Shown: piece by piece, positions 44,125 through 55,752 of the stretch
Layout of the letters: every line of letters starts with the position of its first letter
How positions within the stretch are numbered: the first letter of the stretch is position 1
Assembly (NCBI GenBank): GCA_948474755.1
Contig: CAOLHI010002530.1
Span: 1-64,000 of the forward strand
Reading direction: 5' to 3'
From: Ctenosaura bakeri
Lineage: Eukaryota; Chordata; Lepidosauria; Squamata; Iguanidae
Length of the DNA: 64,000 nt
Notes under the pieces: generated by a model
The model's database searches: none
The model's input: the letters and a program-made list of their open reading frames with translations, nothing else
Told to the model about the DNA's origin: nothing
Program-made: the position numbers and the translations under genes

Positions 44125-44375
44125 TGGGGTCCTTTCTCACTGTACAATTATAATGGTGCTTCGATTGCCATCACTGCCACACATAATTACAATGCTAATT
44201 TGACTGCCATGGCTGCATCCTACTATTGAAACCTTGGGTTTATAATTTGGCAAGGCACTAAAGTTCTCTGGCTGAGAATTCTAAATACCCCACCCTAGAC
44301 TCCAAACCCCAAGGATTCTATGGGATGGAACCATGACAGTTAAAGTAAAATGGTAGTAATTGTATAGTGTGGTTC
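44125..44375. mobile_element. Degraded palindromic MITE
   Basis: 'ggggtcctttctcactgtac' at the left; 'ctggctgagaattctaaata' and 'ccatgacagttaaagtaaa' inside. Confidence 0.6.
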
Positions 44376-44379
44376 ATTA

Positions 44380-45105
44380 GTGTTATCATCCAAATACATT
44401 TCCATGTTTTCTTTCATCCCCATGACTTCCTTTCCTTTTTCTTTTGTATAGATGGTGGAGAGAAGTTCTTGCTGTTATTTTTGTCTATTTGCTAATGCAC
44501 TTTTAAACAGAACCAAACATAATATGGCCTGTTGTGACTACACCAAAAAGGAAAAGAAAAAAGAAAAAAGAGAGAGAGAGAAAGATCAGAATCAAGGCCA
44601 GATTTAAATTATCCCCCTAGCATATGTCAACTTCACTTAATTTCTTTTTTTGCTTAACTTCTGTATAACTGTATCAGTCAAAGCTCTGCAAAGGAGGGTG
44701 TGAACAAGATTAAAGACTGAAATTCTAAAGCTCAGACACACCTTAAGTCTTGCATAATAGCCATGAATCATCTTTATTGAATGGTTTGCATATCACTTGT
44801 GCCCGACCTGACACTGTCAGATTTCATTTTTATGATTTAAACAGACTTTTCATTGCATTATTCATGTTCAGGGATGAACTATTGGGTTTGCAGGTTTAGT
44901 GGTTCAACCGCACTAAGGATTTCTGATGGCAACAATGAAGAGTGCTCGAACTGTTTGCACTGAATGCAAATTCCATGGTTTTCAGGCTTTTTCTCTACAA
45001 GGAAAATTTGCAGCCTTGACTTCTGAGAAATCTTTATGTTTCTGCTATGGAAGTCTAGTGCATGGTAAAAGACTGGGCATGTTCTGCACCTTGGTGTTCA
45101 CATGT
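44380..45105. other. No recognised feature; purine-rich tract
   Basis: A/G-rich run at 44545-44583; otherwise nothing supported. The 129-aa frame 44926-45315 has no domain. Confidence 0.4.
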
Positions 45106-45409
45106 GTTACTGCCAGGGCATTTCAGACAATTGTTGCTCCCCGGGATGGAGTGCAGATAAGATGCCTTGAGAAATTGGCCATGTTCCCAGTGGTCATGCT
45201 GGCTGGTGACTGTGGAATCTATAGTATGTATGTGTATGTATATAGGTTCTGCAGCCTGCAGTCCAACAGGTTGGAGAAGGTTGTCTTTATGGCCCACTCT
45301 GTTCAGATGCATTAAAGAAGGCCAAAATTATAATTTAGGCACCAAATGAAGAACATTCCATTTATCAGTTCCTGATGAGTGAAACACTATTGTGCTGCCT
45401 TATTATGCT

Positions 45410-45690
45410 AGTATTTGGGGGTTTTTTTGAAAATTGTATTACCATTAATTTTAATTGTTTTATCATTATACTGCTGTTTTACTATTTTACTGGATGCTGT
45501 GACACTATTTTTACTGATTTCTGTTTATCATTTTAGTTTGATCTGCATCCTACTATGGCTATATATGGTCATGATTTATTTATCATGTTACTTTAACATT
45601 TGTCTTTGGTTACTCTATTCTTAATTGACTGTATTTGTAAGCAGTTTTGAGGACCCTGAAGTAGAATATCAGAATAAATGCTTAAAGTAA
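45410..45690 (+). mobile_element. LINE 3' UTR, L2-like
   Basis: T-rich UTR followed by 'gtaagcagttttgaggacc' and 'aatatcagaataaatgctta', a LINE tail on the plus strand. Confidence 0.5.
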
Positions 45691-45724
45691 TAACTTAAAA
45701 CTTAACATTGCACTGCATTTCCAC

Positions 45725-46358
45725 TAGGGATGGGATGAATCTAGAATTTTCTGAATCCGGACCCAAATCCCTGGATGGTTCTGGGAATCCACGAATCTCA
45801 TGAATCTTGAATCTTTCAAATTCTATTTTTAAAAAGGGTTTAATAGAGATTATTTACCTTGCAGAGAGAGGCAGCCATGGGGACAGGCAGCTGGAGCAGG
45901 CACAGGTAGCCCCAGTGGGCACAGGCAGCCCCAGCAGCAACTGAGGTCATGCAGAGAATGGGTGATTGCCCAGTCGGCATGTCCCTGTAGTACGCACTGG
46001 TGGCGGCAGAGGGTGTGCAGAGAAGGAGCAATTTCCTCCTCTGCACACTCCTGCTGGCTGGTGCCAGTGTGCCCACATGGGCTGCAAGGGTGGGCGTACA
46101 GAGAACGGGCAATTGCCCTCTCTTCAGGCCCCTGCCACAGCAAGTGGAGGACCCGGGGTGTGCAAGGATGTGGCGATCGCTGGCCCTACATGCTCCTGCG
46201 GACCTGATCCCTTTCAAATCCACCAACCTGCCTGATCCCCAAGCTCAGGCAGGTTGATGGATTCGAAAGATTCTGTTCGCCTATTTTGGCACCAAGAATC
46301 AGATCCGTGAATCTCAAATCCTTGCAGAGGATTCGAGGATTCGGTTGGCCCATCCTTA
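45725..46358. mobile_element. Non-autonomous hAT-like element with GC-rich tandem core
   Basis: Ends 'tagggatgggatgaatcta' and (complement) 'taaggatgggccaaccgaa', flanked by ATTTCCAC and ACTTCCAT (45717-45724 and 46359-46366; 6 of 8 match). The core, 45870-46210, has repeats of 'gcagagaaygggyrattgcc' and is homologous in reverse to the core of 9646-10078. Confidence 0.83.
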
Positions 46359-46717
46359 ACTTCCATGAAATTCTTGAATTCCTTGGAATACATGTTGAAA
46401 TCCAGTGCCATCATGATAACCCCACTGCTGGCCCAGCACATAACAGCAGGACACACTGATTAAAAGGATCATCACATATAATGGTGACATCACATATAGG
46501 TTTTGATGTTGGAAATGTGGATTCATGAGTCCCGGGGCTGGAGGAAATATGGGATATTAATATTAATATTGGCTGGCATTCAGTACTGCAGTTATGGATT
46601 TGTAACCTAGAGTTACAGGTCTGTAACTACTCTTTATTCAGTAAGGCTATGTAGACCAACTGTAAAACTGTGTAATGCCACCCCAGCCTACCTTAAGAGC
46701 CAACAGCTAGATCAGGC

Positions 46718-47350
46718 TGTCACAGCAAACAGTCAAAGACCCTTCTAGGTTTGTGCCTAGTGCACCCAAAAGACTGACCACCAGGGAGTGTCTTCCAACA
46801 GAAGCTTTTATTGATTTACTTCACAGTAAAGGCCTTGGGCTCTAAGGCAAATCTAGAATCCTGACAAAGAGTTTACAGTCCTTTAAATATACCTTTGCTA
46901 GCATTATTTGATTGGTTACAAGTTTACTTGATTGGTTCCCCAAAACCAACTGGTTGGCCAGTTCACAAGTGCATTACCTAATGGTCATTGGCACACCTGG
47001 CTCCCTTTCACTCATACCTGTACTATGTGCCAGGTCATATTGACACTTCATATTCTCTGGTTAATCTATATCAGTTTGGCTTCTTTCTGACTTTATCTCT
47101 GCTAAGATTATTTGATCTTCCTTGTTAGAAACTAACCTAACCCTTCCAGCTCATTATCGTCCCAGGCAACTGCTGGCTTTCTCATTAACTGCTTAGTTAG
47201 TTGTTGGCTCGTTTTCTTCTCTTCATGCCCTTTCTGTGAATCTGTCTTTTGCAGTTTTGATACTGACTATTTCAGCAAAGCTCATATTAACCATTTCAGC
47301 AAAACTAATAATAATAACATCAACCAGTTTAGCAAAGCTGCTTTTCCTTA
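46718..47350 (-). mobile_element. Probable LTR, right end uncertain
   Basis: The minus strand has two CCAAT boxes (complement of ATTGG at 46931-46935 and 46911-46915), a TATA-like GTATATTTAAAGG (about 46893-46881), AATAAA (46812-46807) and an end at TGTCACAG (46718). The order and spacing suit an LTR promoter. No flanking duplication or internal genes. Confidence 0.5.
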
Positions 47351-47370
47351 TTACTATAAGCTCCACTGCC

Positions 47371-47569
47371 TCAAGGTTAAGGAAATCCATTCAGCTTCTA
47401 ACTGGGATGCAAGGAAAATGATATTTCCATCCCTCTCCCATCAATGGGTGAGGCTGTGGCAATCAAAAACAAGACCCCATCACAGCCTCACTCACTGGTA
47501 AGAAGGGGCTGGAAATATCATCCTCTTTGCATCCTGATTGGAAGCTGAACAAACCTCCTTCACCTGGTC
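47371..47569. repeat. Long inverted repeat (foldback)
   Basis: The left arm ('cagcttctaactgggatgca', 'aaaatgatatttcca', 'gggtgaggctgtgg') pairs with the right arm ('catcacagcctcactcac', 'tggaaatatcatcctc', 'tgcatcctgattggaagctg') around a roughly 20-nt loop. Confidence 0.85.
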
Positions 47570-47965
47570 CTGATCCTAGTTCTTAAGTGGGGGCAGAAAG
47601 GGGTGCAAGCCAGGAGAGATTACTTAGGTACACATAACTAAGTCACTGATGTAGAATATTGCCCATTAATAGTAACAGTAGTCTCCTAGACAGTGATGAA
47701 ACTCCAGACCTACCTTGCAGGATTGGTTTGAAGCTAAAACCCTCCTTGAAGAGAGTGCAGGGTACCATACAATTAATTATCCATACACATTCCACAATCT
47801 TCAGCGAAATCAACAGTTTCTTTCTATGTTTGATCTGAGCTATATAGCTGAGCAATGTAGTATCCACATAAATATTCACTATTAGCAAATATCTACAAGT
47901 GTACCAAAATAATGTTATCTGGCAATGGTATCAGAAAACATAGGAGGAAAGGAGGTGCTCTTTTC

Positions 47966-48055
47966 AGGCTAGAATCCTATATCTACTTACCTGTAAGTAA
48001 GTTCCATCGAGCACAATAGGACTTAGGCCTGAGTACACATGTATAGGAATGTGGT
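47966..48055. mobile_element. 'aatcctata' foldback MITE
   Basis: 'tagaatcctatatctactta' with 'tacctgtaagtaagttcc' and 'aataggacttaggcctgag' up to 'tgtataggaatg': a short self-complementary element. Confidence 0.6.
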
Positions 48056-48059
48056 GCTG

Positions 48060-49955
48060 GACTAGCTTCAATCATTGCCATGTGGTTATCTGATACAAGT
48101 GGCAGATTCTATCAAGAATATATCCTACGGTTAGCACATTAACAGTTTGCTATAAACCATCTCTTTTGAAATCAGACCATAAACCAGTTCTAAGCATATC
48201 ACACAGGAAAAATATGAGACTGGATTTATAGCCTCAGAAAGTCTTTAAAGTATCATACGAAATGTGTTGTTGATACTCCACGTCAAAGTTTCCCTGAGCA
48301 GAAGGAAATAAGCCGTACTGCATTGTGCCAAGAGATAGAAAAAGAACAATTCTCTTAAAGTGCTACATTTGTGACAAATCAGTCCCATGTTTGGAGTTTC
48401 CAAAATGCTGTCTGCCCAAAATGAGATTTCTTCTCTTCTCCTCCCTGTCCTTGTTTTAAAAACAACAACAACCTAGGATGTGACTTTTTAAAAGCTATGA
48501 ATGTGATACTCAGAAAGCCTACCCCAAGACACATGTAGTGTTATAAAAAAAACCCCTATAATTTCTGAAACCACTATACTATTAAGTAAAATTACTGGCC
48601 AAATAAAGTTCAGAACAAAACAAAGAGCTAAGAAAGGGTCAAATTAAACTGGAAGACAGAGATCCATGACGATATCTTCTGTTTCTTTTTAAAACTTTGA
48701 CAGACAGTTACAGGATTGTGAGATATTGATGTGAGTAGTGGGTTTAGGGAGGCTGGAGGTTTTATTTTTCTACCCTGTACCATTTCCCTGATTAACTCCA
48801 CTCTTGAAAGCTGCTATGAATTATTCTAGGAGATAAGAGTTTGTATGTTGTCGTTAATGGCACAACTAGCAGGTTCAGATAGGTTTTCATTGACAATCAG
48901 ATCAGCTTTGCTTTCCCTGCCTTGCATCCCATGAACACCATTCTAATGGGGTGTAGTGCTATGATGTTTGATATGATGTAATGGCATATAATTTGCTATG
49001 CAGTGTAATACCATGTTATTTGCCATGTAGCACTTTGCTGTTTGATGCCATGTAATATTTGAAAGAAAGGGATCGGAAGGGGATGATGGAAAATGAATGA
49101 GAAAACAGTGTTTTGGGAACAAAGGAATGTTATCCTAATGAACTCTGATAAGATAGAGAACAAATGCAGACATGAGGTCCAGCTGCTGACAAGGGAGAAG
49201 TGAACCTTGTTTTCATTAGCTGTCAAATAGGGGCTTGCGCATACAAATTTGTAATGTTGCTACTTATAAGACACTACTGTAAATTCAATAAGTGGCTTTA
49301 GTCTTGGCAATTGCTAGAATGTGCTGCTGTAATTCCACTGTTCCTGACCAAAGCTATTGCAAACCTCTCAGCTTAATCTCTGGGACTGGAGTTATCATGT
49401 ACATGATATTATCAAACCCTCTGGCACGGCTGTTTAAATACAGAACAGGAAATCTCATGATCTGAGCTCACATATACAGCCCCTTCACTGAAGCTGACTG
49501 GCCAATATCTGGATGGGATCCTACTTGGCTTCCATGGTGAAGAAAGATAAGTCATTAACGTATGAAATAAATCATCTTTGTATAACAGAGGCAGAAGATC
49601 TGACTACAGATGTCCATTTCCTTATCTAATTTGACCTTTAGATATCACACATGAGATTTCAGAAAAGATTCAGAAAATAAATATGACAAAATAAGCAAAC
49701 AGATTTTATTTCCTTGATTCCTGCAAAGCCAGAGTTGTATTTCTGCCAGTAGATATGCAGACTGATCAATGTTCTTTAAAGATGCCACCTAAGCCTCATC
49801 CTGAAATCTGAGCAGTTAATCATGGAGTTCAAGGGTCAGTCCTAGGCATATTAAAGCTTTCACAGTTTGTATCCCTAAAGAAAGCTGTTACTGATTAAGC
49901 TTCTTTTTACTTTATAACTTCCTCTCCAACTAGACTAGAATGCCTGTAGTTACCT
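48060..49955. other. No recognised feature
   Basis: The longest stretch without a recognisable repeat. 48955-49060 has loose repeats of 'atgatgtttgatatgatg' and 'gccatgtagcactttgc'. No gene supported. Confidence 0.45.
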
Positions 49956-49962
49956 TTGGACC

Positions 49963-50136
49963 AGAGTTACCAGATTGAAAACTAGAGCGAGCTACTGTAC
50001 CTTGAATGGTTGGGTAGAAGAGATACTTTCAGCAGGTATTCCTTGTCATGCAACCAGGTAATAAGCAATACCCACAGACATTCCTCTTTCATTCAAGGTA
50101 CAGGAGCCCCCTCCAGTTTTTGCTCTGGCAACCCTA
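49963..50136. mobile_element. MITE with 'tagggttgccag' termini
   Basis: 'agagttaccagattgaaaac' at the left; 'gctctggcaaccctattc' at the right. 'gaatggttgggtagaag' and 'catgcaaccaggtaataag' are shared with 58272-58420. Confidence 0.72.
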
Positions 50137-50143
50137 TTCAGAT

Positions 50144-50178
50144 AGCATCATCATCATCATCATCATCTCCTCCTCCCC
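50144..50178. repeat. (ATC)n(CCT)n microsatellite
   Basis: Seven ATC/CAT units followed by CTCCTC repeats. Confidence 0.93.
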
Positions 50179-50337
50179 CCTCTTCTTTGGCATTTTTGGC
50201 AGTCTGTGAAAACTTCAGATGATCTCAGGAACAGAATATTGGCCCCAGATGTGCTACAGTTGCCTAGGCCAGCAGTAAAGCTCTAGGACTCAAAGATTTC
50301 AGATAGAAATGCATGAGAAGAGTCAGCACTGTTTCTA

Positions 50338-50738
50338 GTTATAGAATTATAGAGTTGGAAATGACCACCTAGTCCAATCTCCTGCCAGCGCAGGCATCCA
50401 CAAGTAAAGCATGCCCAAAAGATGGCTCTCCAACATCTGTTAAAAGACTCCAGATGAGGAGGGCCTACCACAGATGAGGCATTCTATCCCACTGTTGAAC
50501 TTCTCTTACCATCAGAAAGTTCTTTCAGATTAGGTCGAGCCTTTTTTCTTGTAATTTGAATCCATTGGTTTATGTCTTAGTTTCTGGGGCAGCACTAAGC
50601 AAGTTTGCTCCATCTTCTACATGACATCCCTTCAAGTATTTAAAAATGGCTACCATATCTTCACCCAGTCTTCTTTTCTCCCTGTTAAATATACCCACCT
50701 CCCTAAGCCATTCTTCTTAGAGCTTGGTTTCCAAATCT
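50338..50738 (-). mobile_element. CR1 LINE fragment, old
   Basis: 'atagaattatagagttgga' tail, 'aaaagactccagatgagg', 'ctacatgacatcccttcaag' and 'tatttaaaaatggctacc' in CR1 order. Confidence 0.9.
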
Positions 50739-51061
50739 TTAATTTCATGAAATTTAATTAATTTAGTGAAATGTATTTTATTTTTATATTCTTTCTCTGT
50801 TTTTTAGCTCACTCCAAGCATTTGGAATATGGTCTAAAACTACATTTAGAACTCCTCACAATACCATATGGCTTTTGTGTAGTATCGTAGATATACCTTT
50901 GGTTCCTAAATGCTTTATCATTGTATGTAGCAAACCAAATGCAAATTACAGACCTGTTCTCTGTTGCTCCAGGGATCTGGACAAAAACTAATGTCAAGGA
51001 ACTAATTCCAAAGATTTCGGCTAAATATTTACAGGAATTATGCTGTGGCAAGAAACTTTAG

Positions 51062-51290
51062 TCAGTGTGGTACACTAGTTTGAGACTGGATTATGATTTT
51101 GAAGACCAGGGCTTGAATCCCTGCTTCACCATAGAAACCCAGTAGGTGACCTTGGGCAAGTCACACTCTCTCAGCTTCAGAGGAGAGCAAAGGCAAAGCC
51201 TCTGTGAACAAACCTTGCCGAGAAAACCCTGGGATAGGATCATCCTGGGGCAACCATAAGTAAGATATGACTTGAAGGCACACAACAACC
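51062..51290 (+). mobile_element. Sauria-type tRNA SINE
   Basis: Head 'agtgtggtacactagtttga' and 'agggcttgaatccctgct' (B box), body 'gaccttgggcaagtcacac', tail 'gacttgaaggcacacaac'. Nearly complete. Confidence 0.93.
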
Positions 51291-51294
51291 AAAC

Positions 51295-52330
51295 AAACTT
51301 TCTATGGTAATTATCCTGGGGTTGGATCATAGAACAGAGCACTTCAGCAGGTAACAGGCTCTCTTTTGCTAGAGTTATTTCAGCAGAGACTCGATGGTTG
51401 GTTATCTGTTGAGATTACTGCAGATTCTTGCACTGAGAAAGGAGTAGAATTAGATCATTATTAAGGAAACATACTTCTAATTTTTAAAGAATTCTGATTC
51501 TATATATCTTTCTTGCAGCTGTCTGCCTTGTTTTAATTACAGATTTTCTTGGCTTAAATACACAAAAGCTCTGTATGTGTGTGGGGAAGGCAGGGTGGGA
51601 GTTCACCTCTGTAAGCTTAATCTTACTCTCTCAGACATACACACACCCTTTCCTCACTGTTGTTTCCAACAATTGTGCCAAGGAGAATAGCTTTTTTCCC
51701 AACTATTTTTGCCAAGGAAAGGGACATCTTGTGTTGTGTATTATGTGTACCAGGCTACAAAATCTTAGGTGAGAATTAGCTCTGAAGAAACATCTTTCAT
51801 AGAGAGATTCAAATGTTTGCCCTGAATTTGACCAAATTCTTCATTCATGCCATGATTGCTTTTATTAAACTCTTGGCTTATAATAGGACCTGCAGAATCT
51901 TGCGGTTGGGTTAATCTTCTGCTTGAGGAAGCCAAACCTACCACTCCCATTCCTGTCACTTTCTCAGGTTTCCATTGCACTCTGCATCTCTAATCTCTGT
52001 GGCTTTGCTCTGTAATGCCCCTGTGACATCATGCCTACTTGCTCAACCTCTCTTTCCAACCCAGTTGCACTTCCAGTCCTTCCAATTTCATTCCATGGAA
52101 TGTTCCTTTTTGAGCCAGACTATAAGAAATTTCAGCTTTTTTTCCCCTTGTGTAAGTTGTCAATTGCAATACTAGAACGAAGTAATACAGTGGAACAACT
52201 GCATAATGTTAACTCTGACTGCATGGTTCATACTGAGGTCATGGGTATGTGTTAATAATTATTCTCTGCTCCAGCCTCAATGTGTATCCATGATTTAGGT
52301 AGCAGTTTCATTAAGAGAATTCTTAGGTGC
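51295..52330. other. No recognised feature
   Basis: Nothing supported. Confidence 0.4.
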
Positions 52331-52336
52331 TAATGA

Positions 52337-52543
52337 AGAGTCCACTTGATGTAGTGGTTTGAGAGTTAGACTACAACTCTGGAGACCAGGGTTTGAATCC
52401 CCTCTCAGCCATGGAAACCCAATGGGTTTCTGAATCAAAAGGAGGGAAAAGGACCCCTCCCCCAACAAATCTTGCCAAGAAAAACACATGACAGGTCTTA
52501 GGGTACCGTAAGTCAGAGACAAGTTGAAAACACACAACAATAA
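52337..52543 (+). mobile_element. Sauria-type tRNA SINE
   Basis: Head 'gatgtagtggtttgagagtt' and 'gggtttgaatcccctctcag', body 'aacaaatcttgccaag', tail 'aagtcagagacaagttgaaa'. It has a short deletion in the middle. Confidence 0.93.
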
Positions 52544-52734
52544 TGGGTGCTAATGAGGTTCAGATCTCCTGTTAATATACTCGTTTTAAATGTGGATGTA
52601 TTAAATTCAGCATAACTGCAAGATACCTTTGTTATTACAAGCAGGCAGAAATAGTGTTGGTACGAGGTTGCCAGAAACCATCTTGCTCCTCTGAAAAATA
52701 AATGTCTTGCTGTGCTACCTTACTTTCTGATCTA

Positions 52735-53155
52735 GTGCCATTTGAACTATGTTGTTGTTGCTGCTGTTGTTAGTATTTGCAATCTGTGGGCCATTGTTTT
52801 GTTTTCCATATTTGTTGACAGATTTTAGTTAGACCTAGAGTAAATTCTGTCTCTGTAGCCTGAAGCAGCTCTGTTAGCAGGCTATCTGTTCCTAAGTGCT
52901 CTTGAGTGCAGCTTTCACTTCACTTTCTAAAATTAGCAGATCGTCTTCATATGGTTCTTCCTTGAATGAATCTGTCAACCTTTCATCTCTTTTATATAGT
53001 TCTTCCCTGTATTGTTTCCATCATCTATTTATTTCTACTTGGTCATATAATATATCCCCCTGCTGGTTGTAGAGCATCCTCACTATCAGTTTAAATTTCC
53101 TTTCGATATCTCAGATCTTGTAGAACGGAGTCTCTTCTTCTTGCCTGTTACCTGG
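52735..53155 (-). mobile_element. LINE ORF2 fragment (upstream of RT core)
   Basis: The minus strand, with stops and shifts, reads peptides resembling the segment before the RT core (a WKQYREELYKR-like stretch, then SFKEEPYEDDLLILESEVKAAL). It is probably RTE or L1-type, but I cannot choose. A GTT-rich stretch lies at 52750-52775. Confidence 0.5.
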
Positions 53156-53383
53156 GCCTTGCTGCTGCTTCCCCTGCTGCTTCGCAATATCAATGAACTA
53201 GGCTTACAAAGTAAGTATTTTGTGGCATTGTCAATTGTGAAAAAAGTCCCACAAATTTTAGCCATTTGATACATTTTTTTTCTTTTTAGAAAGGAAAAAG
53301 AAACCCCAACAGGATTAATGTCCCAACAAATTTTATTCATTTATTTACAAGACTGTTTGTTTGTTTTTTATTTTTGCAACTAA

Positions 53384-53953
53384 GGCCCTTTTCGCAGTGC
53401 CGGCGCTCGCGCGACGGAGGAGGCGGCTCGCACAAGAAGCCTTCTCCGGGAGGCTGCCGCTTCCCTCCTCCTTCCTTCTGCAGGCGAAGGAACGAGCGGG
53501 GAAGCGGCAGCCTCCCGGAGGCGGCGGCTCGCGCGTCCGTCCATCCCCCCCCCCGCACGTGCGAGAAAGGAGTCTGTCCCGTCCATCCCCCCCGTGCGCG
53601 CGAGAAAGGAGCTTGTCGCGTCCGCCCCCCCGCACGCGTGCGAAGCAGGACGTGTCGCGTCCGTCGCGCTAGCGCCCCGCCCCGTCCCTTCCTTCCGCAG
53701 GGGCGGAGGGAAGGAAGCACGACCTGGCTGGCTCCCCGATGCTCTGCACAAGAGGTAAGTGCGCACGGGCGCCGGGAGCATTGCGCGAGCGCGGGTAATT
53801 TTCGCTTCAAAGCGAAAATCAAAAAACCCACGCTTGCGCTGCTTCAGTCCCGTTAGCCCGGCGGAAGTGGGAGTGCGTCGTGCGAAGCGACGCTCCCACT
53901 CCCGTGAGGCTCACGGGGCTGTCGCGCGAGAGAAGGCCCGTGCGAAAAGGGCC
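53384..53953 (+). mobile_element. CpG-dense Harbinger-like non-autonomous element with splice donor
   Basis: Perfect 13-bp terminal inverted repeats (GGCCCTTTTCGCA) and a perfect TAA duplication (53381-53383 and 53954-53956). Very GC- and CpG-rich. It contains a ~22-bp perfect inverted repeat (arms near 53443-53468 and 53499-53521), a three-copy ~48-bp tandem repeat at 53535-53665, and AGAG|GTAAGT at 53751-53760, 200 bp from the right end. Several frames of 96-164 aa cover it on both strands, but none has a domain. Preserved CpGs suggest a young insertion. Confidence 0.9.
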
Positions 53954-53956
53954 TAA

Positions 53957-53983
53957 GAAATTGTTGTTGTTGTTGTTGTTGTC
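53957..53983. repeat. (TTG)n microsatellite
   Basis: Seven TTG units directly beside the Harbinger-like element. Confidence 0.93.
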
Positions 53984-53989
53984 CTAGTC

Positions 53990-54680
53990 AAATTGGGACA
54001 AAAACAGTCCTTTTTTTTCAGCCATGATGCAGCAAAACACAAATGACATGCTTTGCTTGTCAAATAGTTGGGTCTACTTGAGGGGATATGGGAATTCTCA
54101 TTGGGGTCAGTAACTATTAGAAGCATCCATTATAGTGTAAGTCTGACTCCCAATATGCTGGAATTCTCACTGGGATTAGAAAATATCCCCAACTGCATTC
54201 ACAACACTTTTTTTAAACACAAATCCTAATGCATGAAGGTTAAGATCTGAGAGCTTGAGAATCATAACCCAAACTGCAGCTGAACCTTGATGTACAAACA
54301 TTAAAACTTAGTTTCATGAGATCTCTGATCAGATTTTTATTGTTGAACTCATCTGACTTTTTTGGACACGGCATGCATACACTGCTCCCACCAATTACCA
54401 GTTCTGTTTTCACCCTCCAATATTTCCAGAGCTATTCACTTCTCTTCAAGTAAACACCAATAAAATATTGTTTTATAGACAATCTTGGAACGGTTGTAGG
54501 TATTCAGCACTTCATCCCAATAGCAATTAAACTGGCTGTTCCAGCTAGAAAGATCCAGATCCTTCCTGCCCTAAACCAAGGAGAAACCCAATTCTGAAAT
54601 TGTTGCTCAGTTTCCTACGTATGGGGAAATGACAACCCTGACAATCTCTCTTCAATGTGGCCTTGTATTTTATCTATACG
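53990..54680. other. No recognised feature
   Basis: Nothing supported. Confidence 0.4.
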
Positions 54681-54689
54681 TTTATCCTG

Positions 54690-55652
54690 TACTATTCCTA
54701 CTATTCAGGCAAGGCTGCATTTTATGACCCAATCTGTTTAACTGGTATACTGAACATATACATAAAGCAGGGTTAGAGTTGGAAGAAGGAACATCAATAA
54801 TTTAAGATTCTCAGATGACACCATACTACTAGTAGAAAGCAGCAAAGACTTGGAATGATTACTGAAGAAAGTAAAGGAAGAAAGTGCAAAGGTAGATTTA
54901 CAGCTGACTTTTAAGAAAACAAAAATAACGACCACTGGTGATTTGCAGATGATGAAGACACTGAAATAGTTCAAGATTTTCCATACCTTGACCCAGTCCT
55001 TAATCAGAATGGAGACTGCAGTCAAGATATTAGAAGGAGACTAGGACTTGGAAAGTCAACTATTAAGGAACTAGACAAGATCCTGAACTGTAAAGATACA
55101 TCATTGAATACTAAAGTTAGGATTGTCCATGCCATCGTATTTCCTGTTGCTATGTCTGGTTGTGAAAACTGGACAGTGAAGAAACCTATAGGAAGAAAAT
55201 CAAGTCATTCAAATGCACTACTCAAAATGTAGTGCTGGAGAAGAGTTCTACAGATACCTTGGACAGCTAAAAAGACCAATAAATGGATCCAGAGCAAATC
55301 AAACCTAAACTCTCCCTAGAGGCCAAGATGACTAAACTGAGGCTGTCATACTTTGGCCATATCAGGACCTGGCTCACTAGAAAAGACAATAATGCTTGGT
55401 AAGGTAGAAGGCAGTAGGAAAAGAAGAAAGTGGCATCCCAAATGGATAAACTCAATCAAGGAAGAAATGTGCCTGAATCTGCAAAACCTAAGCAGGGGAG
55501 TTGAGGACAGGGTGCCTTGGGCTATTTCCACATTAGACGGTTATAGTGCTATTATTCTACTTTCAACATCCTATGGAATCCTGGGGTTTGGAGAACTCTT
55601 ATCCATAGGGTCACCATAAGTCTAAGTCAACTTGACAGCAGTAAATAAGGCC
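54690..55652 (+). mobile_element. RTE-BovB LINE, 3' half, with MITE insertion
   Basis: Broken frames read an FSDDTILLVESSKDLE-type RT motif (equivalent to the F/YADD region), then LRLSYFGHI and KVEGSRKRRKWHPKWIN in BovB order. The 3' end 'gggtcaccataagtctaagt' with 'caacttgacagcagt' matches BovB and the SINE tails. Stops and frameshifts show it is dead. A half MITE sits at 55518-55590. Confidence 0.9.
55518..55590. mobile_element. Half palindromic MITE inside BovB
   Basis: 'ggctatttccacattagacg' to 'ggaatcctggggtttgg', left arm only, followed at once by BovB sequence. Confidence 0.8.
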
Positions 55653-55752
55653 TAGTCCTGCTTAGATTCTACAACAAAAGTTGGCACTTCAGGGCAGTGA
55701 AATGTCCCATTTTGGTAATGAGAGTTAAAGAGGCTAGAAGGGCATTCGGTGT

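Noticed and set aside
44926..45315. 129-aa ORF as a novel gene
   Set aside because: No domain, no promoter or splice context, low-complexity tail, and overlap with a hAT-like arm near 45120-45290; expected by chance in 64 kb.
51062..51290. Possible tRNA gene (A and B box)
   Set aside because: The tRNA-like head is fused to a SINE body and BovB tail and repeats at several loci; the cloverleaf is not maintained. The same applies to the heads at 2258, 4199, 30553, 52337 and 59366.
53337..53856. Long overlapping ORFs of 96-164 aa on both strands
   Set aside because: They lie inside a GC- and CpG-rich mobile element where stop codons are rare; no domain, composition is arginine/proline/glycine-rich in all frames, and tandem repeats explain the length.
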